Below, in pieces: positions 31,623 to 41,173 of a stretch of 64,000 nucleotides of DNA. The notes beneath the pieces were generated by a model. That model was not told the origin of the DNA and did not search any database. It saw nothing but the letters and a program-made list of their open reading frames with translations. A program made the translations under genes and the position numbers. Origin of the DNA: JAGWRA01 sp963711505 (GTDB taxonomy: Bacteria > Acidobacteriota > Vicinamibacteria > Vicinamibacterales > CAVVIG01); assembly GCA_963711505.1 (NCBI GenBank), contig CAVQEJ010000001.1, forward strand, positions 372,001 to 436,000. Reading direction: 5' to 3'. The stretch's first letter is position 1, and every line of letters starts with the position of its first letter.

Positions 31623-31712
31623 GAAACACTGACCACGTGGAACCCGAGCGGCCCGCAGGGCCCGAAGGGTGACCCGGGCGCGGCTGGACCGATGGGATCC
31701 GAGGGCGTCCCG
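31623..31712 (+). pseudogene. Collagen-like gene remnant
   Basis: In one plus-strand frame the sequence reads ETLTTWNPSGPQGPKGDPG and continues through GAAGPMGSEGVP, giving seven G-x-y triplets at 31650-31712. The lead-in WNPSGPQG resembles the lead-in of the collagen block in the mosaic protein at 61-62 kb (WNITGPQG). No start, signal peptide or continuation is found, so this looks like a leftover fragment of a gene of the same kind. The surrounding 31430-31740 holds no other gene. Confidence 0.5.
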
Positions 31713-31746
31713 TCGCGGCGCCCCCGGTCATCACGATCGCCGATTA

Positions 31747-33219
31747 TCAGGCGGTCCCGAAGCCCGGCCAGACCATGGTGCAGATGTAGGCCGTCGTGAT
31801 GATCACGAAGAGACAGATGAGCGCGGCCCAGAAGCCCTTGACGAGCATTACCTTGAGATTGACGCCGTAGCCCGCCGCGACGGCCGCGCTGCCCGACGAG
31901 GACGGGAGCATGAACCCGCAGTGGCTGGCCGCGATCACGACGTAGACCAGCGGGATCGGATTCATATGCAGCGTCTGCGCCACGCCGATGGCGATCGGCG
32001 CCATGATCGCGATCGACGCGACGTTGCTCATGATCTGCGCCACGATGATCGTGATGCCGGTGAACACCGCGATCGTCAGCAGCATGCCGTGGGAGGCGTA
32101 CGGCACGATGCCGTGGGCGATGTACTCGGCGGTGCCGGTCTTGGCGAGCACCGAGCCGAGCGCCGTGCCGCCCGCGAACACGTAGAACAGCCCCCACATC
32201 ATCTTCTTCTGCGCGTACTCCCATTCGAGCAGCTTCTCGCCCTTGACCCGCACCACGAAGGTGAGCAGTCCGCAGGTCAGGAAGGCGAAGGCCGGCGTGA
32301 ACGTCGGCACCGCCTTGGCGAACAGCACGCGGCCGAAGGCCAGAGCGACCGCCGAGAAGAACAGGACGAGCGCCCAGCGTTCCTGGTGGCTCATCTTGCC
32401 CAGCCCGCGCAGCTCCTGCGCGAAGTAGGCGCGCGTCCCAGGCAGCGCGCCCGGCTCGAACCTGAACGACCAGTTGCTGAAGATCAGGACCGACGCGATG
32501 ACGGCCATGCTCAGCGGCAGCAGATGGATGATCCAGGAGACGAACAGGAACTCGTGATGCGTGACCGTGTCCTGGACGAACTTCATGGCCAGCAGGTTCG
32601 GCGCGCCCCCGAGCGGCGTGATGAACCCGCCCAGACTCGATCCGAACGAGACGGCCAGGACGAGGCCCGTGCCCGGCCAGCTGTCCCACAGATCCTCGAT
32701 CCCGACGAAGCGCAGCATGGCCACGACGATCGGCACGACGGTCGCTGCGACCACGACGCGAGGCAGGAAGAGCGCGAACATGGCGCTGCTGAGGAACCAG
32801 ACGGAGATCTGGCGGCTCGGGCTGGTGCCGACCCTCGCAATCGTGACGAGGGCGAGGCGCCGCTCCAGGCCCCAGCGCTCCCAGGCCGTCGTCAGGATGT
32901 TGGCGCCCACCAGCAGAATGACCAGCTCGTTGGAGTAGGCGGGCAGGATCTCCGACATCGGCAGCACGCCGGCGAGACTGATGACGGCGAGCGGCAGCAG
33001 GCCCGTCACGGCCAGATGGACCGGGCGCACCAACCACCACCAGGCCATCCAGACGAGGAGGCCGAATCCGCACCGGATGGCGTACGGGGGATTGTGAACC
33101 GGCAGGACCGCCAGCAGCACGAAGATGATCGGGGGCGCGGCGAGATGGACGAGCCAGCGGTCCGTACCGGCCCTCGGTGGGGTCGCCGTCGCCACGCCTT
33201 CCTGCGTCGGTGCACTCAT
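31747..33219 (-). CDS. SLC13/DASS-family anion transporter
   Basis: A 490-residue protein with about 12 membrane helices and the two helical hairpins of the DASS fold, visible as GGFITPLGGAPNLLAMKF in the first half and ASHCGFMLPSSSGSAAVAAG in the second. The family moves di- and tricarboxylates or sulfate across the inner membrane, usually with sodium. The frame is intact. It starts 40 bases after the molybdopterin subunit stop, so it is probably the last gene of that operon and may carry its substrate or product. Confidence 0.85.
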   Translation of the reverse strand: MSAPTQEGVATATPPRAGTDRWLVHLAAPPIIFVLLAVLPVHNPPYAIRCGFGLLVWMAWWWLVRPVHLAVTGLLPLAVISLAGVLPMSEILPAYSNELVILLVGANILTTAWERWGLERRLALVTIARVGTSPSRQISVWFLSSAMFALFLPRVVVAATVVPIVVAMLRFVGIEDLWDSWPGTGLVLAVSFGSSLGGFITPLGGAPNLLAMKFVQDTVTHHEFLFVSWIIHLLPLSMAVIASVLIFSNWSFRFEPGALPGTRAYFAQELRGLGKMSHQERWALVLFFSAVALAFGRVLFAKAVPTFTPAFAFLTCGLLTFVVRVKGEKLLEWEYAQKKMMWGLFYVFAGGTALGSVLAKTGTAEYIAHGIVPYASHGMLLTIAVFTGITIIVAQIMSNVASIAIMAPIAIGVAQTLHMNPIPLVYVVIAASHCGFMLPSSSGSAAVAAGYGVNLKVMLVKGFWAALICLFVIITTAYICTMVWPGFGTA

Positions 33220-33259
33220 GATGGCTGTTGCCTCCCCAGGGACGCATCGGGCCGCTGCG

Positions 33260-36188
33260 TCAGCTCTTTACACCTGCCGGCACCCGATACGCGTCGCGGC
33301 CGGGCTTGAGCGGTCGAAGCAGCCAGTACGGCCGCCGATTGCCGCCCGGCGAATCGGGGCCGGCCGGCAGCGTCTTGGCGAGCCACCTCCGGTACACGGC
33401 GTGCGCCGACTCGGTGTCGACGACGATCTCGCCTTCACGATCCTGCGGATCGGCCTTGACCACGCGGACGGCCTGGTGCCAGCAGTGCATCCCGGAAACG
33501 GGATCCGGATGGACCGGAAACGTCAGGTTCTGGTGGACCCGCCGTCGGTCCACCAGATGCGGGCGGTGTCCGGATCGCACGAGGCGTAGGGGCCGACGCC
33601 GCTCAGGCGCCGAAGCGTGAGGCGCGACCCCTCCCGGCGAGTTCACGGTGGCCATCAGCTGGCGCTGACCGCGTTCGCCGGGCTTCCAGCGCCCCATGTG
33701 ATGGCTGCACGCCACGATACCGGGGCGGATGCCCTCGGTGACCCATGCCTTCAGGACGAAGTGTCCGATCTCGGTCTCCACGCGCACGAGATTGCCGGTC
33801 TGGGATCCCGTAACGCTCGGCGTGGCTCGGATGCATCCAGAGCGGATTCGTGTGCGCGATCTCATCGAGCCATTTCGCATTCGCGCTCCGCGTATGAATC
33901 TGCACCGGCAGCCGGAACGTCGAGATGAGCACGGTCTATCGGCCGGCAGGGCGTCCGGATGCACGTGGCTTCGCGCGTAGCCGGGCACGGCCTCCCCCGG
34001 CCAGCCCCACTCGGCGAGCGTCGCCGAATAGAACTCCAGCTTGCCGCTCGGAGTCGGGAAGCCGCGCAGGATGGCGCCGTCGCACCTCGACGCCGACCCT
34101 TCGCCGGCCGCTCTCGTCGGGATCCGTCGTCGGCAGGGGCACGATGTTCGGCGACGGCACCGCCTCGGCCCGCGTGAAGACACGGCCACGGTCGTCGCTG
34201 CGCTGGTCGACGAGCTCCTCGGCCGGCACCGGCTCCGCGTGGACGCGCCGAGTCCCGGCGGACCTCGAAGGCGCCGATACCGGCGCATGTACGCAAGCGG
34301 CGTCAGGCCTTCCGCGGCGGCGCGCTCGGGCAAACCGGGCACCGAGTGCTCGAAGATGTATCCGTAGTACTCGTCGAGCGACAGCTTCGCGCCCGGCGCG
34401 TCGGCTCGACTCCACGAACCGGCGGATGCCGAGGCTCCCGTCGGGATCGATCCGCCACGACAGCTCGATCCAGAATCGTTCTCCTCCCAGACCTCGCCGG
34501 GGTTCACCTCGCGCGTATCGTGGACCGTGCCGCCGAAACGTTCGCGCGCCGCGCGCTGGACCGGTTGCCGGAAGCCGATCCACTGCGCATTGTGCGTTTC
34601 GTAGGAGTGGATGTCGTGCCGCTCGGAGGCGAGGCCCATCGGCAGCACGTAGTCGGCGAAGTAGGCGGTCTCGCTCCACGTGGGAGTCAGGGCGACGTGC
34701 AGGCCGACGAGCTGCTCGTCGGTGAGGACCTCGATCCAGCTGAAGCCGTCAGGATTGGTCCAGACCGGATTGTAGACGCGCGTGAAGTACACGTCGAGCC
34801 GGCGCGACCGTCCTTCAGGAAATGCGGCAGCAGGAACGACATCTCGTTGAGGGCCAGCGGGTACTCCAGCGGCCAGGTCAGATCGTTCCACTTCGGCGGA
34901 TGCGGCGGCAGATGGATCGGCTTCGGCACGAACTTGTTCCAGGCGTTCGGATACACGCCGCCCGTCGGTGCGCGACGGCGCCGGTGAGCGCGTTCAGCAG
35001 GAACAGGCAGCGCGCAATCTGCCATCCGCCGAGGTTGCCGGACGAGGCGCTGCGCCAGTTGTGCGTCGCCAGCCGCGTGCCGGCGCGCCGCCACGGCCTC
35101 GGCCACGCGCGCGATGACGGCCGGCGTCGACACCCGACTCGGCCGCGGCGTACTGCGAACGTGAAGTCGCGATACAGCTCCTGGAGGATCGTCTCGAACG
35201 TCCTCGAACGTCTGCTCCGCACCTGGATGTCGCGCGGCCAGGTACTCCTGCCAGTTCCACCAGCGGCGCACGAACTCGCGGTGGTACCGGCCGGTGCGGA
35301 TCAGATGGTTGGCGATCGCCAGGAGGATCGCCGCCTCCGACCCCGGATACGGTGGCCAGCCAGTGGTCCGCATGCGTGGCCGTGTTCGACAGGCGCGTGT
35401 CGAAGACGATGACCTTCGCGCCGCCTTCTTCGCCTCGATGATCCGCTGCGCGTGCGGGTTGAAGTAGTGGCCGGACTCGAGGTGCGCGCTGATCAACAGG
35501 ATCACGTCGGCGTTAGCGTAGTCGGGGCTCGGCCGATCGCATCCCATCCACAAGTGGTAGCCGGCGCGGGCCGCCGACGAGCAGATGTTGGTGTGCGAAT
35601 TGTGTCCATCAACGCCCCAAGCGGCAAGGATGCGTTCCGTGAAGCCGTCTTCGCCGGGGCGACCCACGTGATACATCACCTCGTTCTGCCGGCCTTCGAC
35701 AATCGCCCGTCTGATGCGCGCCGGCAATGTCATCGAGCGCCTCGTCCCAAGTGACGCGCGTCCATTCCCCGCTCCCTCTCGCGCCAGTCGCGTTTGAAGG
35801 GGATGCAGAATCCGATCGGGATCGGAAATCTGATTGAGCGTCGCCGGTCCCTTGGCACAGTTGCGGCCGCGCGATCCCGGGATGCTCGGGGTTGCCTTCG
35901 AACTTCCGGATTTCGCCGCTGTCCCGGTCGACATAGGCGAGAAGCCCGCACGCCGATTCGCAATTGAAGCAGGCCGTCGGCACGATCGCGTACCGGCGCT
36001 CCACCCGCGCGGCCAGGCCGAGCGGGTCGAGCTCGACCCACTCGTCCCACCGCTCGTTCGGCGGAAACGCCGCCAGGCCCGAGCGCGAAGCGCCGCGGTA
36101 GAACGTCTCGCCGCGGGCCCGCGACGTCGGCTTGGGTCACCCTGACGCGCCGGGCGCCCGGGGCGACCCGACTATTGTCGTTCGTCAT
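33260..36188 (-). CDS. Molybdopterin oxidoreductase catalytic subunit, DMSO reductase family (many frame breaks)
   Basis: About 976 codons. The N-terminal 4Fe-4S site reads PTACFNCESACGLLAYVD with the fourth cysteine in GRNCAKGPATLNQISDPDR. HVGRPGEDGFTERILAAWG, NSHTNICSSAARAGYHLWMG and ISAHLESGHYFNPHAQRIIE are bis-MGD-binding segments. The C-terminal domain includes YADYVLPMG-like TAYFADYVLPMGLASERHD. At least ten frame breaks occur; those at about 36110, 35890, 35800 and 35770 each resolve as one extra base. The gene follows a fused 4Fe-4S/NrfD protein by 35 bases, so it forms a membrane-linked respiratory-type complex. No twin-arginine signal is seen. The substrate cannot be assigned. Confidence 0.75.
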
Positions 36189-36223
36189 GTTCGCCCTCTC
36201 AAGTACCTGAATCCTGTCCCGGT

Positions 36224-37788
36224 TCACGCCAGCGGCACGGCCTGGCCCGCCTGCACGTACGGCGTGTTCGTGGGCGAGCAGGCCCGATGAGCCCCACCGG
36301 CGCGGCCACGATTCCCAGCCACGGCCCGAGCGCGGCAGCCGCCATCAGGGCCACGCCGCTCCAGAACGGTACGCGGAAGCGGCCGCGCGTCATCTTCCTG
36401 GCCGCCAGCCGGGCATGCGCCGTGACATGGGGCAACGTGATCTCGCCAGCGACGAGCAGCAACTGAACGGCACTCGCGGTCGCCAGGAGCCAGAGCAGCA
36501 GCGGCGTCACCGAGCGGGGCGCCAGCCACACGGCGCACAGCAACAGCGCCGCGGATCCCGGCGAGACACGCTTGCACGAGGAGATGGGCAGGAAGCAGCG
36601 GATTCTGCCACAGGTCACGTGCCTTCGCCTGGGCAAACAGGTAAGCCGTGTAGATGGCCGTCATAGCCGCAAGCGGAATGCCCACCACGGCCAGCACGGT
36701 TGCGAGCGTCCGCGCATGGCTCAGAGACGCAGCCACGTGAAGAGCCAGTACGCCGCCATAGGCGGTGAATCACGCACGCTCCCCTGACAAGCCAGCTTCG
36801 CCACTGCGGCCGCGTGAAGATCAGGTAGAAGCGCTCCGGATGCTCGAGATCGGCGATCAGCACGACGCCGGTCAGCGCGAGAAAGCCGCCGGCCAGCAGC
36901 GGCGCGCCCCATCGCCACAGCGGGCTCGGCCGGATCGAGCGCCCCGACAGCAGCGAGCGCCGCCGCGACGAGATAGACACCGGCGGCGATCGACTTGGTC
37001 CAGGTGTACAGGCTCACCCGCCAGTCCCACGGGGATCTGTGCGGAGACGTCGTAGGAGAGCAGCGCGGCCGCCGAGCTGTTGGCCCGGTCCGGGTTGCCG
37101 GAGACGACGAACTGCGGCCGCCGCTCCTCTGCTGGCTCCACATGAAACAGCCCGCCGGCGGGCCGCCGGGCCGCCAGCGGATCGAGCGTCGCCGCCGGGG
37201 CGCCCTTGTAGAAGAGCAGCGGACGCGTCTCCTTCTCCGGCCGGCGGACCGTCACCGGCGTCGCGCTGCACGATCTGACGCGCACCTTGGACTGCGGGTC
37301 GTGCAGATCGCCCGACGACGATCGCCTCGGTCGGGCACACCACGACGCAGGCCGGCTCAGTACCCAGGTCGATCCGGTGCGCGCAGAAGTTGCACTTCTC
37401 CGCCGCGTGATCGTCCGGGTTGATGAAGATGGCGTCGTACGGGCAGGCGGCCATGCAGGCCTTGCAGCCGATGCAGATGGACTTGTCGAAGTCGACGATG
37501 CCATCCGGCCGCTTGAACATCGCTGCGTGGGACACGCGGCTCACGCAGGGCGCGGTCTCGCACTGATTGCAGCGGGTCACCTGATACGCGCGGCGAGCCT
37601 GCGGAAAGCCGCCGACGTCGACGTACTTCACGTACGTGCGCGTCACCGACAGCGGCACCTGGTTCTCCGACTTGCACGCGGTCGTGCAGGCGTGACAGCC
37701 GATGCAGCGGGTCTGGTCGATGAGCTTGGCCCATCGTGACGGACGGCGGGGGAGCGGGTACGGCCTGAACCGCCTCGACAGCGTTCAT
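36224..37788 (-). CDS. Fused 4Fe-4S electron-transfer / NrfD membrane-anchor protein (several frame breaks)
   Basis: About 520 codons. The N-terminal part is a four-cluster ferredoxin of the DmsB/PsrB type: TRCIGCHACTTACKSEN, TRCNQCETAPC, CIGCKACMAACPYDAIF and CNFCAH are visible across frames. A linker (ETRPLLFYKGAPAATLDPLA) runs without a stop into an NrfD-like quinone-interacting membrane domain beginning WDWRVSLYTWTKSIAAG. Later helices include IPLAAMTAIYTAYLFAQAKA and VQLLLVAGEITLPHVTAHA, and it ends VQAGQAVPLA. A single polypeptide would carry electrons between quinone and the molybdenum subunit encoded next. Confidence 0.7.
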
Positions 37789-37841
37789 GCGGCCGTATTC
37801 GACTACACGTGGTGGGGCTTGTCAAGGCGATACGGCCGCAT
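37787..37841 (-). promoter_or_regulatory. Promoter of the molybdoenzyme operon within a 12-bp inverted repeat
   Basis: On the minus strand TTGACA (37820-37825) and TCGAAT (37797-37802) are 17 bases apart, with the start codon at 37788 just beyond. ATGCGGCCGTAT at 37787-37798 and ATACGGCCGCAT at 37830-37841 are a perfect 12-base inverted repeat bracketing the whole promoter. The inner copy includes two bases of the start codon. Confidence 0.6.
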
Positions 37842-38051
37842 CATGCGGTGTTTCCCACGGAATTTCTGCGAATACAGGAACGGTCAGTGACATTTGGAAA
37901 TGGGATGGAACAAGCACCGGCGAGCGTGCATGGGTGCCTGTAAGAAGTTCGGGAGATCAGGGCGTGGCCCGCGGAGGGCGTGCGCGTCGTGCACGCCGAT
38001 CGATCGCCCGCGTGTCTTCACGGCGGAACGATCGATCGGCGCGATTGTAAG

Positions 38052-39204
38052 TCAGGCGCTCGGGTACAGCCTCGTTAGCACGAACTCGCGATGTCCCAGT
38101 GCCTCTGCGCAGGTAAGGCGGCCGTTGACCGTGCGGTCAACGATCGCCTCCAGCCGGTCACCGGCCTCGGACAGGTTGTACTGGAGTTGGAGCAGGCCGG
38201 AGACATCCAGGTCGATGTGCTCGCTCATGGTGGCGGCCGTCACCGGGTTGGCGGTGATCTTGAGCACCGGCTCGACCGGGTGGCCGACCACGTTGCCCTG
38301 ACCGGTCGGGAACAGGTGGATCACGGCGCCCGCCGCGGCGGTCAGCGTGATGAACTCCGCGGCCGCACACGAGGTGTCCATGAAGTTCAGGCCGGGCACG
38401 GTCGGGCGTTCACCCGGGGCGAGCGCGTCGACCACCTGGGACGCCCCGGTCTTCTCGATGTTGCCGAGCGCCTTCTCCTCGATGGTGGAAAGGCCGCCGC
38501 GGATGTTGCCCTGGGTCGGCTGGGAGCCGAGCAGGTTCGCGCCGCTGCGCTCCACCATCGCGATGTACTCGTCGTAGAAGCCCTGGAACTTCTTGCGCAC
38601 GTCGTCGCTCAAGCAGCGCGCGGCGATGAGGTGCTCGCCGCCGGTGAGCTCGGTCGTCTCACCGAACAGGACCGTGCCGCCGGCCGCGATGTGCCGGTCT
38701 GCCACCTGAGCCGTCGCGGGATTGCCGCCGAGGCCGCTGGTGGTGTCCGATTCGCCGCACTTGATGCTCATCAGGAGCTCGCCGCGGGCACAGGCTCGCG
38801 GCCCAGTTCTCTCGCGTCCTGAGGCAGCCCTGTCGCGACGCGCGCGGCCATTTCGAGGACTCGCAGGTCGCCGTGGCGCTCGATGGAGAAGCTCGCGACC
38901 GGCTTGCCGGTCTCCGCGATGCCAGAGGCGATGCGGTCGGTCCAGGTCGGCTCGATGCCGATGACGACGACGGCCGCCACGTTGGGGTTCGCGCCGGTGC
39001 CGATCATCGTGCGGAAGTGAAGGTCGAGGTCCGCGCCGAACTGAAGCCTGCCGTATGGGTGCGGTAGCGCGAGGGTGCCGGGGATCGCCTTCGCGACGGA
39101 CTCGGCGACCGCGTTCGACAGGTCATCCAGGGGGAGGATGAGGACGTGGTTGCGGATGCCGATGGCCCCGTTCTGGCGCCGGTATCCCAGACGGTCGTCT
39201 CCAT
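38052..39204 (-). CDS. UxaA-family dehydratase, catalytic domain protein (frame breaks near 39190 and 38778)
   Basis: About 384 codons matching the C-terminal part of altronate/galactarate dehydratases, which remove water from sugar acids using an iron-containing site. After METTVW the frame shifts, then reads GYRRQNGAIGIRNHVLILPL; a second break at about 38778 precedes LMSIKCGESDTTSGLGGNPA, the family's conserved C-terminal segment. FMDTSCAAAEFITLTAAAGA follows. The SAF domain of altronate dehydratase is encoded separately three bases upstream, so the enzyme is split into two chains. Confidence 0.8.
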
Positions 39205-39207
39205 GGT

Positions 39208-39491
39208 TTACCACCTTCCACTTTTCACGTTGTGAACGTGCACGTGCTCGCCCGGCTTGATGGAGACCGTGGCCACGCCGATGGGGACCGAGGTACTCGA
39301 TCACCTTGTCTCCGGCTGCGAGTGGGAGTACCGCGATCTTGTGGCCCAGCGGCACCTCCTGAACCGCCGGAACCTTTACGATCGAACTGTCCTCGAGAAC
39401 GATGCCCTCGACCTTCTCGCCCGCATGGATGTCGGTGATCGCGACACCGACGCTGTCGTGCGGGGCATGTAACCAGAAACTTATGAGACAT
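39208..39491 (-). CDS. UxaA small subunit, SAF domain (frame breaks near 39473 and 39265)
   Basis: A protein of about 94 residues. Starting MSHKFLVHAPHDSVGVAI once one extra A at about 39473 is discounted, it continues TDIHAGEKVEGIVLEDSSIV and VPLGHKIAVLPLAAGDKVIE. After a second extra base it ends PIGVATVSIKPGEHVHVHN and VKSGRW with a TAA stop. This is the SAF domain that forms the N-terminal part of altronate dehydratase. Three bases separate it from the catalytic-domain gene. Confidence 0.8.
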
Positions 39492-39614
39492 GTGCGCCCT
39501 CGCGAAAGGAGTCCGCCGATGCCGGACTCGTGAACGAAAGACGGCTCGCCCGGGAGAGGCGCCGTGCGCGATCTCCGGGACGCTCGACGTGAGACGAGCG
39601 CGGCTCGAAACAAG

Positions 39615-39655
39615 CGGGAACAATCTATTGCCGTCTGTGGGAAACGGGAACAATC
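39615..39655. promoter_or_regulatory. Direct repeat of CGGGAACAATC in the uxaA leader
   Basis: CGGGAACAATC occurs at 39615-39625 and again, exact, at 39645-39655, 30 bases apart (close to three helical turns). The pair lies between the promoter at 39781-39809 and the SAF gene start at 39491. Such spacing suits a dimeric regulator that binds one face of the DNA. Confidence 0.45.
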
Positions 39656-39780
39656 AGAAACACGCGTGACCGGCCGATGACTGCGACGTCTCGATTGTGA
39701 CGGAAATCCGATCCACGGTGACCTGCGGAAGGCAACGCTGCGCACTGACGCCCCGGGTTGGACTAGCTGAAGGACGGTTG

Positions 39781-39809
39781 ATTATCAGACCGGCCCCTGA
39801 CCTTGTCAA
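39781..39809 (-). promoter_or_regulatory. Strong promoter for the UxaA genes
   Basis: On the minus strand TTGACA (39804-39809) and GATAAT (39781-39786) are exactly 17 bases apart. The -35 box lies inside the palindrome CCTTGTCAAGG, which may be an operator. The transcript would have a leader of about 280 bases, within which I see only the direct repeat listed separately. The 39492-39896 gap otherwise holds no gene. Confidence 0.7.
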
Positions 39810-39896
39810 GGGGCATATCAGCTGCAGACGCTCACTCCACGCCCCGTCGTCGCGCACGACCGCAGCGCGGCGTGTCGAGTTGCGCGGCTCGTACGT

Positions 39897-40923
39897 TCAC
39901 GAGTGCGAAGGCGCCGATCGTTCCAGGCGGGCGTGCAGATCGTCGAGGAAGATCGCTGGACACGTGCACGCCATGTGCCAGCGCGTCGGCGCGGGCGGTC
40001 AATCGACGATCGCCAGGGAGACGGGTACCGGGCTGTGCCGCAATGGCGTCCAGCAGGCACTCGACGCGATCGGCGAAGTGTTCGCCGCCCGCCAGGCGCG
40101 GATCCAGCAGGATGAAGAGCTGACCGACGCGCGGTGGCGGACCGGCCGCATCGAAGAAGGACGAGGCTTCGAATCCGAAGTGGGAGCCGGTCAGGGCAGC
40201 GGCGAGAATCTCCACCATGAGCGCCAATGCCGCCCCCTTGGCGCCCGCGATTGGCAGCAGCGCACCGGAGAGCGCTGCTGCCGCGTCGGTGGTCGGTCGT
40301 CCCGCGGCGTCGACTGCCCAGTCGTCCGGAATCGGTTCGCCCTTCTTCCTCGCGAGCATGATCTTGCCGCGGGCGACCCGGCTCATCGACAGATCGATCA
40401 CGAGCGGCGGTTTTGCGCGGCGCGGACAGGCGAATGCGATTGGGTCGGTGCCATAGAGCGGCGTCGTGCCGCCCCACGGAGCGATCGCCGCCGGCGTGTT
40501 GCCGCAGGCCAGCGCAATCAGGCCGTCTTCGGCGATCCGCTCGACGTGGAATCCGGCCACGCCGAAGTGATGTGAATGGCCGATCGCGATCGTCGCGACG
40601 CCCATCTGCCGTGCCAGCTCCCGACCGCGCGCCGCACCGGCCGAGATGGCCGGCCGCGCAAATCCCTGGCGCGCGTCGACGAAGAGGCAGGCCGGCGCCG
40701 GTTGCCACACGTGGGGCTCCGCATGCCCGTCAACCTTGCCGCTCATCGCCTGATCGGCGTAGAACGGGACGCGCGACAGGCCGTGCGACGGGATGCCGTC
40801 GGCTTCGGCCGCAATCAACGCCTCGGCGACGAGGCCGGCGTTCGTGGCCGACGTGTGCGAGACCGTCAGCACGCCGGCGACGAGCTCGCGCAACTCGGCG
40901 AGCGACAGGACAACGCTGCTCAT
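39897..40923 (-). CDS. Ldh2-family (malate/L-lactate dehydrogenase type) oxidoreductase, C-terminal frame break
   Basis: A 342-codon NAD(P)-dependent enzyme of the Ldh/MDH-2 group. Visible features are AEADGIPSHGLSRVPFYADQ, IAIGHSHHFGVAGFHVERIA (active-site histidines), TPLYGTDPIAFACPR, VIDLSMSRVARGKIMLARKK and GAKGAALALMVEILAAALTG. At about 39945 the frame is lost; the next frame ends normally as DDLHARLERSAPSHS with a stop at 39897. The group reduces or oxidises 2-keto/2-hydroxy acids. Next to the UxaA genes it may work in sugar-acid breakdown (inference). Confidence 0.85.
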
Positions 40924-41128
40924 GCCGTATCTCCTCCTGCGGCCCGTCGGATCGAGCGCGGCGCACGACGCACGTTCGGGCTATCGAGTCGCACACTACA
41001 CCGCCCCGTCGCCGTGCACAAGAGAGGCTCGAGAGCATCGCGCTCGGCTCTCGCAGGGGCGCGTGAGAAATGTAACAAGCTTTGACAATTGCCCGCACGA
41101 AATCAGCACCACGGATGCCGATCAACAT

Positions 41129-41157
41129 TTGGAACGCCGGGGAACTTCAGGTAATAT
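41129..41157 (+). promoter_or_regulatory. Promoter of the TAXI/two-component operon
   Basis: TTGGAA at 41129-41134 and TAATAT at 41152-41157 are 17 bases apart. Transcription would begin about ten bases before the GTG start at 41174, giving a very short leader. The gene upstream is divergent. Confidence 0.5.
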
Positions 41158-41173
41158 CTCGCCTATTCTCACG

